Assembly: GCA_900078775.1 (NCBI GenBank)
Contig: LT549889.1
Location: 5,084,001 to 5,148,000, forward strand
DNA length: 64,000 nt
Direction: 5' to 3'
Source: Mycolicibacterium aurum
GTDB taxonomy: Bacteria; Actinomycetota; Actinomycetes; Mycobacteriales; Mycobacteriaceae
Part shown: positions 53,071 through 61,940 of the stretch, piece by piece
How positions within the stretch are numbered: the first letter of the stretch is position 1
Layout of the letters: each line of letters begins with the position of its first letter
The notes under the pieces: generated by a model
Database searches by the model: none
Told to the model about the DNA's origin: nothing
Seen by the model: only the letters and a program-made list of their open reading frames with translations
Position numbers and translations under genes: made by a program

Positions 53071-53867
53071 CCGAATTACCCCGGGGGACAGCCGACCTGA
53101 CCGGATGTGAGGAGATCCTGGTCGCCGCCGACGGCCCGGTACGGATTGTCACGCTGAACAACCCCGGTAACGCCAACGCGGTCAACAACCGGATGCACGG
53201 CGCGTTCGCCCGGCTCTGGTCCGCCCTGGGTGAGGACGCCGACGCCCGTGCGGTGCTGCTGACCGGGACCGGCGACTTCTTCTCCGCCGGAGGCGATCTC
53301 GTCGAGTGGTTACACACCCATGTGGAGAATCCGGTGACCAGGCGCGAAGGTATGCGCGACGCACGCCGGATCGTGCGGGACATGATCGACTTCCCGCTGC
53401 CCATCGTCGCGGCCGTCAACGGTCCCGCTGTCGGATTCGGCTGCAGCATCGCGGTTCTGTGCGACATCGTGCTCATGTCGGACCGGTCCTTCTTCGCCGA
53501 TACGCATGTCGCCAGTGGCCTGGTGGCCGGTGACGGCGGATCCGTGCTCTGGCCGCTGTTGATGAGCCTGCTCAAGGCCAAGGAGTACCTGCTTCTCGGG
53601 GAACGGATCAAGGCGGCGACAGCCGTGGAACTCGGGCTCGCCAACCGGGTGGTGCCGCACGCCGAGATCAAAACCGAGGGACTGGCACTGGCGCACCGGC
53701 TCGCAGCACTGCCGGCCCGCGCGGTGCAGGACACCAAACGTACGCTCAACCTGCACGCCGAGCGTGCCGTCACCGCGATCCTGGAATACGGGATCTCCGC
53801 GGAAACGGAGTGCTTCACCACTCCCGAGCACCGCGCGGCGATCGACGCGTTCCTCGACCGCCAGTGA
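53067..53867 (+). CDS. Enoyl-CoA hydratase/isomerase family protein (crotonase)
   Basis: 266 residues; ATG start overlapping the previous stop. DFFSAGGDLVEWLHTHV and NGPAVGFGCSIAVLCDIVLMSDRSFF form the oxyanion hole and helix; VASGLVAGDGGSVLWPLLM carries an Asp where many hydratases have the second catalytic Glu. That points to an isomerase- or hydrolase-like variant rather than a standard hydratase. Confidence 0.86.
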   Translation: MTELPRGTADLTGCEEILVAADGPVRIVTLNNPGNANAVNNRMHGAFARLWSALGEDADARAVLLTGTGDFFSAGGDLVEWLHTHVENPVTRREGMRDARRIVRDMIDFPLPIVAAVNGPAVGFGCSIAVLCDIVLMSDRSFFADTHVASGLVAGDGGSVLWPLLMSLLKAKEYLLLGERIKAATAVELGLANRVVPHAEIKTEGLALAHRLAALPARAVQDTKRTLNLHAERAVTAILEYGISAETECFTTPEHRAAIDAFLDRQ

Positions 53868-54622
53868 GCGCGGCAGCCATGGAACCCATGGTCGTCGTCG
53901 AGGACCGCGACGGTGTCGCGCTCATCCTGCTGAACCGTCCCGCTCAGCGGAACTCGCTTCGCTACGAGTCCTGGACCCAGCTGTCGGGTGCGCTGTCGGA
54001 TGCCGCAGACGCGCGCGCCATCGTGATCGCCGGTGCAGAGGGCTTTTTCAGCGCGGGCGGCGATCTGAAAACCGGTCCGGCGCACGGCAGTGGACCGCTG
54101 GGTCCGGCCGGCCGCGTCGAGCACGCTCAGCAGGTGATGGCACAGTTGCGGGCGGTCCAGGTGCCGACGCTCGCCGCCGTCGAAGGGGCAGCCGTCGGCC
54201 TGGGATGGAGCCTCGCGCTGTCCTGTGATCTGGTGGTCGCCGCACGCGATGCGTTCTTTTCGGCACCGTTCGTGGCCCGCGCGGTGGTCCCCGACGGCGG
54301 CCTCGCCTGGCGTTTGACCCAGCAGTTGGGCAGGCACCGGGCCGCCTCCCTGCTGCTTCGGGGGCGCCGGCTGAGCGCGCCGGATGCTCATGGGTTGGGT
54401 CTGGTCACCGACCTCGCCGAGCCCGGAACCGCGGTGGACGACGCGCTCGCGATCGCCGCCGAGCTGGCACCCGCGGATTCCGGAGCGGTCGAACTGACCA
54501 AGCGCCTCATCGCTTCCGTGGAAGCGGCACAGTTGGCGTCGTTCGAACCCTTGGAGTTGGCGATCGCGACGGTGGCGCAGCAGCGCTCGGCCGCCGCCGC
54601 GGGACGCGCCCAGTTCACCTAG
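53864..54622 (+). CDS. Enoyl-CoA hydratase/isomerase family protein (crotonase)
   Basis: 252 residues; GTG start in a GTGA overlap. GFFSAGGDLKTGPAHG and EGAAVGLGWSLALSCDLVVAARDAFF are the crotonase signatures; VARAVVPDGGLAWRLTQQLG again has Asp at the usual second-Glu region. It is the last gene of the E1-lipoyl-crotonase operon and meets the convergent acyl-CoA dehydrogenase gene with a 4-bp overlap. Confidence 0.86.
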   Translation: MSAAAMEPMVVVEDRDGVALILLNRPAQRNSLRYESWTQLSGALSDAADARAIVIAGAEGFFSAGGDLKTGPAHGSGPLGPAGRVEHAQQVMAQLRAVQVPTLAAVEGAAVGLGWSLALSCDLVVAARDAFFSAPFVARAVVPDGGLAWRLTQQLGRHRAASLLLRGRRLSAPDAHGLGLVTDLAEPGTAVDDALAIAAELAPADSGAVELTKRLIASVEAAQLASFEPLELAIATVAQQRSAAAAGRAQFT

Positions 54623-55821
54623 CGCGGAAGACCAAGGCCCGCCGTCGAAATCAGATCGCGCTGGATCTCGCTGGTACCACCGCCGATGGTGTGCAGCAAG
54701 GACAGCAGCAGCCCCTCGGAGAAGTGGCCGTGCAGGACCGCGTCGGGATCGTCGGGCATCAAAGCACCGGCGGGTCCGAGGATCTGCGCGCCCAGGTCGC
54801 GCAGCGCCGCGGTGAGCTCGGAATGGTAGAGCTTGGACAGCGAGGGCAGTGCCGGGTCCAGTTGGTCGGCGGCCTGCTGGTGGGCCACCTTGTACGACAG
54901 GGCGCGGCCCACCTCGACGCGTTCCACTGCACGGGCCAGGGCGAGCCGGTTGACCGGATCGGCGAGCGGATCGTGATCGGTTCCGCGCTGCCGGTGGCAC
55001 CAGTCGACCAGCTCGTCGAGGTAACGCTGCGCTTGCGCGGCCCGGGTGACATTGGAGCGTTCGGCGACCAGCAGTGCCTTGGCGACCCTCCAGCCCTCAC
55101 CCTCGGCGCCCACCATGTTGGCCGCGGGTACCCGGACCCCGTCGAAGAACTCCTCGGCGAAGGTCGGGTAGCCGGTCATGGAACGGATCGGCCTACGGGT
55201 GATGCCGGGGCTGTCGAGGTCGACGAGGAAGAACGAGATCCCCTCCTGGCGCTTGTCTTTCACCGGCGCGGTGCGGGCCAGGACGAAGATCCAGTCAGCC
55301 AGCACACCGTTGCTCGTCCATGTCTTCTGGCCGTCGAGGATGTAGTGCTCACCGTCGCGTCGGGCCGTCATCCGCAGGGCGGCGAGGTCGGATCCCGCCT
55401 CGGGCTCGGAGTAGCCCTGTGCCCACATCCGTTCGGAGTTCGCGATCTTCGGCAGGTGTTCGGCCTGCTGCTCGGGGGTCCCGAACCGGAACAGCACGGG
55501 CGCGAGCATGTTGACGCCGTTGGTGTTCACCAATGGTGCGCCCGCGTAGGCCAGTTCCTCGCGGATCACGACCTGCTCGACCACGCTGAGGCCACCGCCG
55601 CCGAATTGGGTGGGCCAGTGCGGGATGAACCACCCCTGCTCGTGGAGCCGGCGACAGAACACCACCGCCCGCTCGTGTGCGTCCCGCGGCAGATAGTCGG
55701 GATTGGCCGCCGTGCGGCGGAACTCGTCGGGCAGGTGTTCGGCGAGCCACGACCGCAATCGGGTGCGCAGCGATTCGATCTGCGGTCCGCCCCCGAACCG
55801 CACCACCGGCGCCAGCGGCAC
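54619..55821 (-). CDS. Acyl-CoA dehydrogenase (FadE-like)
   Basis: 400 residues from the GTG at 55821, just after the upstream stop. The FAD/substrate motifs YSEPEAGSDLAALRMTARRDGEHYILDGQKTWTSNG and the C-terminal LLHTIGGGTSEIQRDLIS are conserved. It introduces a double bond into an acyl-CoA. With the shorter enzyme at 37842 it could form a heteromeric pair, as known for sterol side-chain FadE proteins, although the genes are 17 kb apart. Confidence 0.92.
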   Translation of the reverse strand: MPLAPVVRFGGGPQIESLRTRLRSWLAEHLPDEFRRTAANPDYLPRDAHERAVVFCRRLHEQGWFIPHWPTQFGGGGLSVVEQVVIREELAYAGAPLVNTNGVNMLAPVLFRFGTPEQQAEHLPKIANSERMWAQGYSEPEAGSDLAALRMTARRDGEHYILDGQKTWTSNGVLADWIFVLARTAPVKDKRQEGISFFLVDLDSPGITRRPIRSMTGYPTFAEEFFDGVRVPAANMVGAEGEGWRVAKALLVAERSNVTRAAQAQRYLDELVDWCHRQRGTDHDPLADPVNRLALARAVERVEVGRALSYKVAHQQAADQLDPALPSLSKLYHSELTAALRDLGAQILGPAGALMPDDPDAVLHGHFSEGLLLSLLHTIGGGTSEIQRDLISTAGLGLPR

Positions 55822-55823
55822 GG

Positions 55824-56636
55824 TCAGATCCGGTCGGCGGGTTTGGCGGCCTTCTTCATCAGTTCGGCCACGTAGTTCTGGAACTCCTTGGATCCGGTCA
55901 CGACCGCCTGCAGGTCGTTGCTGGCCTGCTGGTGGGTTCGGAAGCCCATGTTCTCCCAGGCCCGCAGGATTCCCGCCTTCGTCGCCTGCAGGGTGATCAA
56001 CGGCGCCTTGGCGATTCGTGCCGCCAATTCCTCGACCTCGGCCTCCAGTCGATCCCGCGGCACCACGCGATTCACCAACCCGAATTCGAGCGCCTGTTCG
56101 GCGGTGATCTTCTGGGCGGTGTAGAGATACTCGGCCGCCCGCTTGTAGTTCATGAACACCCAGGGTTCGAACATCGTCTCCGAGCCGGGCAGCCCGAAAC
56201 CGGGTACCAGCGGCATCTGGAACCATGCGTCATCGCTGCAGACGGTGATCTCCGGGATCAACGCCCAGGTGGTGCCCCCGCCGATGGCGTATCCGTGTAC
56301 CTGGGAGATGACCGGTTTGGGGAACTCCCAGAGTTTGAGCACCGGCCAGAGGAACAGTTGCGCCGCCGAGCGCCAGACCTTGCCCGAGGCGTCGAGTTCG
56401 GCCTTGAACTCGGGGTAGCTGCCGTCGGGGACATGGCCCGAGCAGAAGCCCTTGCCGTTGGCCTTGATGATCACGACCTTGATGTCGTAGTCGTACTGCG
56501 CGTCGTCGAGGGCGGCGTTGACGCTGTGCACCATCTCCGAGGTCTGGGCGTTGGCCCGGTCCGGATTGTTCAGGATGATGCGCGCAATCGCGCCGTCCTT
56601 CTCGTAGACGACGTGGTCCATCTCGCGCGTTTCCAC
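55824..56636 (-). CDS. Enoyl-CoA hydratase/isomerase family protein (crotonase)
   Basis: 270 residues; the GTG at 56636 has AGGAGG upstream. GKGFCSGHVPDGSYPEFKAEL and HGYAIGGGTTWALIPEITVCSDDAWF are the crotonase core, with unusual HVPDG in place of the usual GGD/GAD after the oxyanion-hole segment. It is co-transcribed with the acyl-CoA dehydrogenase downstream and divergent to a P450. Confidence 0.87.
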   Translation of the reverse strand: METREMDHVVYEKDGAIARIILNNPDRANAQTSEMVHSVNAALDDAQYDYDIKVVIIKANGKGFCSGHVPDGSYPEFKAELDASGKVWRSAAQLFLWPVLKLWEFPKPVISQVHGYAIGGGTTWALIPEITVCSDDAWFQMPLVPGFGLPGSETMFEPWVFMNYKRAAEYLYTAQKITAEQALEFGLVNRVVPRDRLEAEVEELAARIAKAPLITLQATKAGILRAWENMGFRTHQQASNDLQAVVTGSKEFQNYVAELMKKAAKPADRI

Positions 56637-56701
56637 CTGAGCTACCTCCTGAGTGCCGACCGGGTAAGTCTGCGAATGCTAACGCATGGTAGTGCAATTA
56701 G

Positions 56702-56723
56702 ACACTTACTGTAATAGTGTTCC
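56702..56723. promoter_or_regulatory. Divergent operator candidate between crotonase and P450 genes
   Basis: ACACT (56702-56706) and AGTGT (56716-56720) are inverted arms around nine bases. On the minus strand the block 56709-56723 reads GGAACACTATTACAG, close to the elements at 28673 and 36973. The P450 ribosome-binding site AGGAGG follows. Confidence 0.5.
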
Positions 56724-56741
56724 AAGCGAAAGGAGGGTGCG

Positions 56742-57938
56742 ATGACGACGACGGATCTGCGGTGGGATCCCTTCGATCACAGCCTGCACGCCGAACCGTA
56801 CTCGGTGTGGAAACGGATGCGTGACGAAGCGCCTGTCTACTACAACCCGGAGTACGACTTCTACGCGCTCAGCCGATTCGACGACGTCATGGACGCATCG
56901 CTGGACACCGAGTCCTTCTCCTCCGAGCACGGGATCACGCTCGACATGATCACCGACGATCCCTGGGGTGCCCCGAAGGCGATGATCATGATGGATCCGC
57001 CGGACCACACGTACATGCGGAAGATGGTGAACCGGACGTTCTTCCGAAGCCGGATCGCCCAGTTGGAGGACCATGTCCGCGGGCTGTGTCGGGGATACCT
57101 CGACCGGTATGTCGGGTCGGGTGGTTTCGATTACGTCCGGGACTTCTCGGCCAAACTGCCGGTCATGGTGATCAGCTCGCTGCTGGGCTTCCCAGAAGAA
57201 GACCATGACAACCTGCGCGAGTGGTCGGATGCGCAGGTGCACCGTGATGAAGGCAATCCCGAGCGCAGCGCGGCCGGTGATGAGGCGTCGGCGAACTTGT
57301 TCGCCTACTACCGCGAGCAGATCGAGGTACGGCGGCAGCACCGCATGGCGGATGTGGTCAGCGATCTGATGGACTCCGATCTGGTCGCGCCGGACGTCGA
57401 TCCGCGCCGGCTCGACGACGGCGAGCTTCTGGTGTTCATCGCGATGATCAACGTCGCGGGCAACGAGACAGTGGCCAGGTTGTTGGGATGGGCGGCGCTG
57501 ACGCTGGCTCGCAATCCCGACCAGCGCGCCAAGCTCGTGCAGGATCCCGGGCTGATCGGCGGTGCCGTGGAGGAACTGCTCCGCTACGACGCGCCGTCAC
57601 CGATCCAGGGCCGATTCAGCCGCAAAGACACGACGTATCACGACACCGTGATCCCGGCCGGTAAGAAGGTCGCGCTGCTCACCGGTTCGGCCGGTCGTGA
57701 CGAGCGTCAGTACGACCGCGCCGACACCTTCGACGTGACCCGAACGGGCATCCGCCACCTCAGCTTCGGTCACGGATCGCACTTCTGTCTCGGCGCCGCG
57801 CTGGCCAGGCTGGAGGCCCGGGTTGCGTTGGAGGAGACGCTCAAGCGGTTCCCGGAGTGGACGGTCGATGAATCCGCGGTGCAGTTCGTCCACACCAACT
57901 CGGTGCGCGGCCCGGCCAGCGTTCCGATCGCGCTGTGA
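56742..57938 (+). CDS. Cytochrome P450
   Basis: 398 residues; strong AGGAGG before the ATG. C-helix HTYMRKMVNR, I-helix VAGNETVARL, ExxR in EELLRYDAPSP, and haem loop FGHGSHFCLGAALAR are complete. It is the first gene of a P450-crotonase-P450 operon. It resembles soluble actinobacterial P450s acting on sterols and terpenes in general layout, but the specific substrate is unknown. Confidence 0.93.
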   Translation: MTTTDLRWDPFDHSLHAEPYSVWKRMRDEAPVYYNPEYDFYALSRFDDVMDASLDTESFSSEHGITLDMITDDPWGAPKAMIMMDPPDHTYMRKMVNRTFFRSRIAQLEDHVRGLCRGYLDRYVGSGGFDYVRDFSAKLPVMVISSLLGFPEEDHDNLREWSDAQVHRDEGNPERSAAGDEASANLFAYYREQIEVRRQHRMADVVSDLMDSDLVAPDVDPRRLDDGELLVFIAMINVAGNETVARLLGWAALTLARNPDQRAKLVQDPGLIGGAVEELLRYDAPSPIQGRFSRKDTTYHDTVIPAGKKVALLTGSAGRDERQYDRADTFDVTRTGIRHLSFGHGSHFCLGAALARLEARVALEETLKRFPEWTVDESAVQFVHTNSVRGPASVPIAL

Positions 57939-58735
57939 GCACCGGTCTGGCCGTCCGCACCGAGGGCGGGGTGCGGTGGCTGACGCTCGACCGTCCCGAG
58001 GCCGGCAATTCCATCACCCGTGCCATGCAGCGTGAGCTGATCGAGAACCTGGTCGAGGCGTCGGGTGATCCGCAGATCCGCGCCGTGGTCTTCGGCGCCG
58101 CGGGCGAGCGGCACTTCTGCACGGGCCCCAATCTGCGCGACCCGAACATGCGTCCCAGTCCGGACCGGATAGCCGGCGACGCCGCCCGCATTCTGCGGAC
58201 CGGATCCCAAGCCGTCGTGTCCGCGATCCTCGACTGCGACAAACCGGTGATCTGCGCGTTGAACGGGGTCGCCGCCGGGGTGGGCGCCAGCATGGTGTTG
58301 GCCTGCGACCTCGTCGTGGCCGTCGAAAGCGCCCGGTTGATCGAACTCTTCGTGCGCCGTGGGCTGGCCCCGGACGGGGGTGCCGCCTATCTGCTCGCCC
58401 GCAAGGTGCCGTTCAACGTGGCCAAGCGGTTACTGCTGTTCGGTGAGGAGTTGTCCGCCTCAGAAGCGCACCGTGTCGGTCTGGTCAACGAGATCGTCGC
58501 TGACCGAGCGCATCTCGATGCACTCGCCGGGGAGTGGGCCGAGCGCCTTGCCGCCGGCCCGACGCGGGCGATCGCGGCCGCGAAGGCGATGCTGAATCAG
58601 GCCCTGGATGTGGATCGCGCCGCCGCTTTCCACACCGAGGCGTTGCTCGTGGAGCAGGTCGCGGGCACCGAGGATGTCGCCGAGGGAGTCGCGGCGTACA
58701 CCGAGAAACGCGACCCGCGATTCCAGGGCCGGTGA
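57935..58735 (+). CDS. Enoyl-CoA hydratase/isomerase family protein (crotonase)
   Basis: 266 residues; GTG start in a GTGA overlap between two P450 genes. RHFCTGPNLRDPNMRP and NGVAAGVGASMVLACDLVVAVESARL are the signatures; RRGLAPDGGAAYLLARKV carries Asp in the usual second-Glu segment, as in the crotonases at 53067 and 53864. A location between two P450s is unusual and suggests action on an oxygenated acyl-CoA. Confidence 0.87.
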   Translation: MSTGLAVRTEGGVRWLTLDRPEAGNSITRAMQRELIENLVEASGDPQIRAVVFGAAGERHFCTGPNLRDPNMRPSPDRIAGDAARILRTGSQAVVSAILDCDKPVICALNGVAAGVGASMVLACDLVVAVESARLIELFVRRGLAPDGGAAYLLARKVPFNVAKRLLLFGEELSASEAHRVGLVNEIVADRAHLDALAGEWAERLAAGPTRAIAAAKAMLNQALDVDRAAAFHTEALLVEQVAGTEDVAEGVAAYTEKRDPRFQGR

Positions 58736-60030
58736 CCACGCCGCGGCGCGCAGAAGCGCGTGGCGCGTTCGCCGGGGCGCTTTCCTCCGCGTTGCGGCTC
58801 AACACCGCCGCGACGGTCCGCACGTGGCGACGGGGTCACGCCGGCTGGACCGGGGCCATCAACACCGATTACGACCCGTTGGACCGCGCGGTGGCCGCGC
58901 AGCCGTTCGACGCGTTCCGGGCGTTGCATCGGTCCGGCGGAGTGCACTACAACCCCAAGCGGGCCACCTGGATACTGTGTCGGCTCGCCGACGTGCGCGC
59001 GGCCCTGCGCGATACCGACGCGGTCACCAGCACCGAGGGAGTGACACGGGTCAAGATCGCGGCACCGGTGCTGGTGCTCACCGACGGCGCCGAACACGCA
59101 AGGCTGCGTAAACAGGTGCAACCGGCGTTCAGCAAAGGTGCGATGGCCGACTGGCAGGAGATGATCGACAGACTCGCGGCCGAACTGGTGGCCGACCTGC
59201 TCGACGACCCGGGCTGTGATGTCGTGCGGCGCCTGACCATTCCGATGCCGATGCGCGTGATTGCGCACATCCTTGGTGTTCCCGACGCTGATGTCGATCA
59301 GTTCCGGGCGTGGTCCGAGGCCGGCATGCAGATCGTGGACTTCGAACCGACCGGCCGTGGTGTGGTGCGTTCGGCGAAGGCACTGGCATCGTTGGCCGCA
59401 TTGCGCCGCTACTTCATGAAGCAGTTCTCCCGGGGCGGCCTGAAAGACTCGACCACCGTGCTGGGCCGGTTGCTGACGCACAATGACGAAGGCGAGCTGA
59501 CCGAGGATCAGCTGTTCCTCATCGCGGTGTTGTTGTTGATCGCGGGTAATGAGACGACGACGAACCTGCTCGGCGGGATGTTCGACACCTTGGCCCACCA
59601 TCCCGACCAGTTCGACATGATCCGCGCCGATCCGTCGCTCATCCCGAGCGCCGTCGAGGAGCAGTTGCGCTTTTCGAGTCCCATCCAGAACCTCTACCGG
59701 TACACCCGAGCCGATTACCGCGTGGGCGAGGTGACCATCCCCGCTGGGTCACGACTGATGTTGAACTTCGCCGCGGCGAATCGTGACCCGCTCGTCTTCG
59801 ATGATCCGGACACGTACCGAGCCGACCGCAATCCCCGCAGTCACATCGCCTTCGGCCACGGTGCGCACATGTGTATCGGGGCACCGCTGGCGCGGATGGA
59901 AGCCCAGGCGGTGCTTCGCGAACTGGTCACCCAGGTCTCGGCGATCGCGCCGGCCGCCCCCACCGTCTGGTCCACGAACACCTCGCTACGGGGCCCGGTA
60001 CGCCTGCCCATCGCGCTGACGGGTGCGTAG
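58732..60030 (+). CDS. Cytochrome P450
   Basis: 432 residues, GTG start in a GTGA overlap. C-helix HARLRKQVQPAF, I-helix IAGNETTTNLL, ExxR in EEQLRFSSP, and haem loop FGHGAHMCIGAPLAR are all present. The N-terminal ~35 residues (TTPRRAEARGAF...) are an extra basic segment. Its 3' end overlaps the antisense gene at 59986-60270 by 45 bp. Confidence 0.92.
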   Translation: MTTPRRAEARGAFAGALSSALRLNTAATVRTWRRGHAGWTGAINTDYDPLDRAVAAQPFDAFRALHRSGGVHYNPKRATWILCRLADVRAALRDTDAVTSTEGVTRVKIAAPVLVLTDGAEHARLRKQVQPAFSKGAMADWQEMIDRLAAELVADLLDDPGCDVVRRLTIPMPMRVIAHILGVPDADVDQFRAWSEAGMQIVDFEPTGRGVVRSAKALASLAALRRYFMKQFSRGGLKDSTTVLGRLLTHNDEGELTEDQLFLIAVLLLIAGNETTTNLLGGMFDTLAHHPDQFDMIRADPSLIPSAVEEQLRFSSPIQNLYRYTRADYRVGEVTIPAGSRLMLNFAAANRDPLVFDDPDTYRADRNPRSHIAFGHGAHMCIGAPLARMEAQAVLRELVTQVSAIAPAAPTVWSTNTSLRGPVRLPIALTGA

Positions 60031-60270
60031 CAGGTTCGTCAGCAGGTGTCCGAGGTACAGCACGCCCGCTGCCGCAGTCGCCCCGCGCAATCTCGTGGAG
60101 ACGAGACCCAGTCCCAGACCGGTCTCGATGACGCCGTGCACGTAGACCCACCGCCGGGTGTGTGTGGCGAATCCGAGTCGCCGGTTGAGTGTCTCGAACC
60201 AACGAGGGCGCACAAGGTGGGCGACTCCGATCGTGCATACGCTCGCGGCCACTGCACTTGATGGAACCAC
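59986..60270 (-). CDS. Small membrane protein of unknown function, antisense to the P450 3' end
   Basis: 94 residues from the GTG at 60270; the open frame could begin at 60288 but that lies inside the operator. About three hydrophobic segments surround RPRWFETLNRRLGF and THTRRWVYVHGVIETGLGLGL, which look like a real conserved membrane family rather than a chance frame. The -10 TATTGT (60277-60282, minus strand) lies six bases before the GTG, so a leaderless transcript is likely. Function unknown. Confidence 0.65.
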   Translation of the reverse strand: MVPSSAVAASVCTIGVAHLVRPRWFETLNRRLGFATHTRRWVYVHGVIETGLGLGLVSTRLRGATAAAGVLYLGHLLTNLLRTRQRDGQAYRAP

Positions 60271-60276
60271 CGTAAA

Positions 60277-60308
60277 ACAATAGAACACTGAGTGTAGGAT
60301 TGTGTCAC
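60277..60308. promoter_or_regulatory. Divergent promoter/operator, AGAACAC element plus TGTGTCAC
   Basis: Minus-strand -10 TATTGT (60277-60282) and plus-strand -10 TAGGAT (60295-60300) flank ACACT-G-AGTGT (60285-60295), an 11-bp perfect palindrome. TGTGTCAC follows at 60301-60308. The arrangement repeats that at 30252-30285. Confidence 0.6.
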
Positions 60309-60332
60309 CCTGTCGAGAACAAGGAGCCGCTC

Positions 60333-61154
60333 ATGAGTTTGTTCGACGCCTTCTCCTACCGGGGCAAGCGTGTGCTCGTCGTCGGTGGTGCCACCGGAAT
60401 GGGCAATGCCACCGCACGCCTGGCCCTCGAGGCCGGCGCCGAGGTGGTGGTGATGGATTACGCGCCCTGCGATCTGGCGGGCGTGACGGCGATCCGAGTC
60501 GATCTGGCGGACAAGGCCGGCATCGAGAAGGCGGCCACCGAGTGCGGTGGCCCCGTGGATGCGCTGTTCGCCTGCGCCGGTGTGGCCGACGGCCCCGGGA
60601 TCGAGCGCATCAATTTCCTCGGGCACCGCCATCTCATCGAGCGGCTGCGTGCCGACGGTGCGCTCGCGCGCGGTTCGTCGATCGGTTTCATCTCGTCGGC
60701 CGCCGGACTGGCCTGGCGCTCGAACTGGGACAAGCTCGTCGAGTTCCTCGATATCGAGGATTTCGACACCGCAGCGGCCTGGGCGGTCGACAACGGCTGC
60801 GCGCACTACATGTTCACCAAGCAGGCGGTGTGCGCGTACGTCGCACGTGAGGCCATGAGCATGATCGCCGACGGCATCCGGATCAACGCCATCTGCCCCG
60901 GCCCCACCGACACCCCGCTCGCGCAGGCCAATGCCGAGCTGTGGCTGGACTTCGGGGCCGACTTCCGCGACGCGGTCGGGGTGGCCGCCGCGACGCCGAT
61001 GGAGCAGGCGTACCCGCTGCTTTTTCTGTGCAGTGCGGCCGCCGGTGTCGTCAACGGGATCACCATGATCACCGATTCGGGTTATCTCAGCGCGGGAATC
61101 ACCGGGGCGTTTCCCGCGGGCACCCCGATGGCGAAGATGCTGCTGGACGGATGA
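60333..61154 (+). CDS. SDR family oxidoreductase
   Basis: 273 residues; AAGGAG precedes the ATG. VVGGATGMGNATARLALEAGAEVVVMD is the cofactor fold; ISSAAGLAWRSN and the segment CAHYMFTKQAV contain Ser and Tyr-x3-Lys. A long insertion before the catalytic Tyr (DKLVEFLDIEDFDTAAAWAVDN) resembles the 3-alpha-hydroxysteroid dehydrogenase type, so a steroid-like or other bulky alcohol is possible. It is the first gene of an SDR-SDR-SnoaL-lactonase operon. Confidence 0.9.
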   Translation: MSLFDAFSYRGKRVLVVGGATGMGNATARLALEAGAEVVVMDYAPCDLAGVTAIRVDLADKAGIEKAATECGGPVDALFACAGVADGPGIERINFLGHRHLIERLRADGALARGSSIGFISSAAGLAWRSNWDKLVEFLDIEDFDTAAAWAVDNGCAHYMFTKQAVCAYVAREAMSMIADGIRINAICPGPTDTPLAQANAELWLDFGADFRDAVGVAAATPMEQAYPLLFLCSAAAGVVNGITMITDSGYLSAGITGAFPAGTPMAKMLLDG

Positions 61155-61936
61155 CCGACACAACTGCCGGGCTGGCCGATCGCGTCGTCGCGATCACCGG
61201 CGCCAGCGGCGGGATCGGCAGGGCACTGGCCCGCCGGTATGCGGCCTGCGGCGCGCGCGTCGCGCTACTGGCACGCCGGCCAGACGAATTGGCGGTCACC
61301 GCAGACGCAGTGACAGACGCGGGCGGCGCGGCCTCGGTCCACGTCGTGGACATCCGCGACGAGGCGCAGTGTCGTGATGCGGTCAGCGCGATCGGCGCTC
61401 GATGGGGCCGGCTGGACGTGCTCGTCAACAACGCGGCAGTTCCCGGCACCGATCAGCCCGTCAGCGAGGCGACGCTGGACAACTGGTGGGATGTGCTGGC
61501 CACCAACCTCATCGCACCCGCGATACTGACCCGGGAAGCGTTGCGGCAAGTCATGATTCCAGCGGGTCGTGGCAACATCCAGTTCCTGTCGTCGAGTGCG
61601 GCACGCTCGGTGTTGCCCGGCAAGGCGCACTACGCGGCCGCCAAGCTGGGCCTGTCCGCGCTGGCGCAGACGCTGGCAGTCGAGGTCGGCGGCATCGGCA
61701 TCCGAGTCAACACGCTGGTACTGGGCAGCGTGCAGGGTGAACTGATGGATGCCTACATCGCCCGCCGGTCCGCCGAGGACGGCGTGGATGCCGGCACCGT
61801 GCGTGCCCGCCTGGCGGCGATGAACAAGCTGGGCCGACTGATCTCGCCCGAGGAGGTCGCCGACGTGTCGCTGTGGTTGGCCTCGGGCGGAGCCTCCGCG
61901 ATCACCGGGCAGGATGTGTTCGTGACGGGGGGATGA
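61151..61936 (+). CDS. SDR family oxidoreductase
   Basis: 261 residues; ATG overlaps the previous stop (ATGA). TGASGGIGRALARRYAACGARVALLARR, NNAAVPG and SSSAARSVLPGKAHYAAAKLG give the full SDR set. ITGQDVFVTGG is the usual end. It probably catalyses a second oxidation or reduction in series with the upstream SDR. Confidence 0.9.
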   Translation: MTDTTAGLADRVVAITGASGGIGRALARRYAACGARVALLARRPDELAVTADAVTDAGGAASVHVVDIRDEAQCRDAVSAIGARWGRLDVLVNNAAVPGTDQPVSEATLDNWWDVLATNLIAPAILTREALRQVMIPAGRGNIQFLSSSAARSVLPGKAHYAAAKLGLSALAQTLAVEVGGIGIRVNTLVLGSVQGELMDAYIARRSAEDGVDAGTVRARLAAMNKLGRLISPEEVADVSLWLASGGASAITGQDVFVTGG

Positions 61937-61940
61937 CGCG

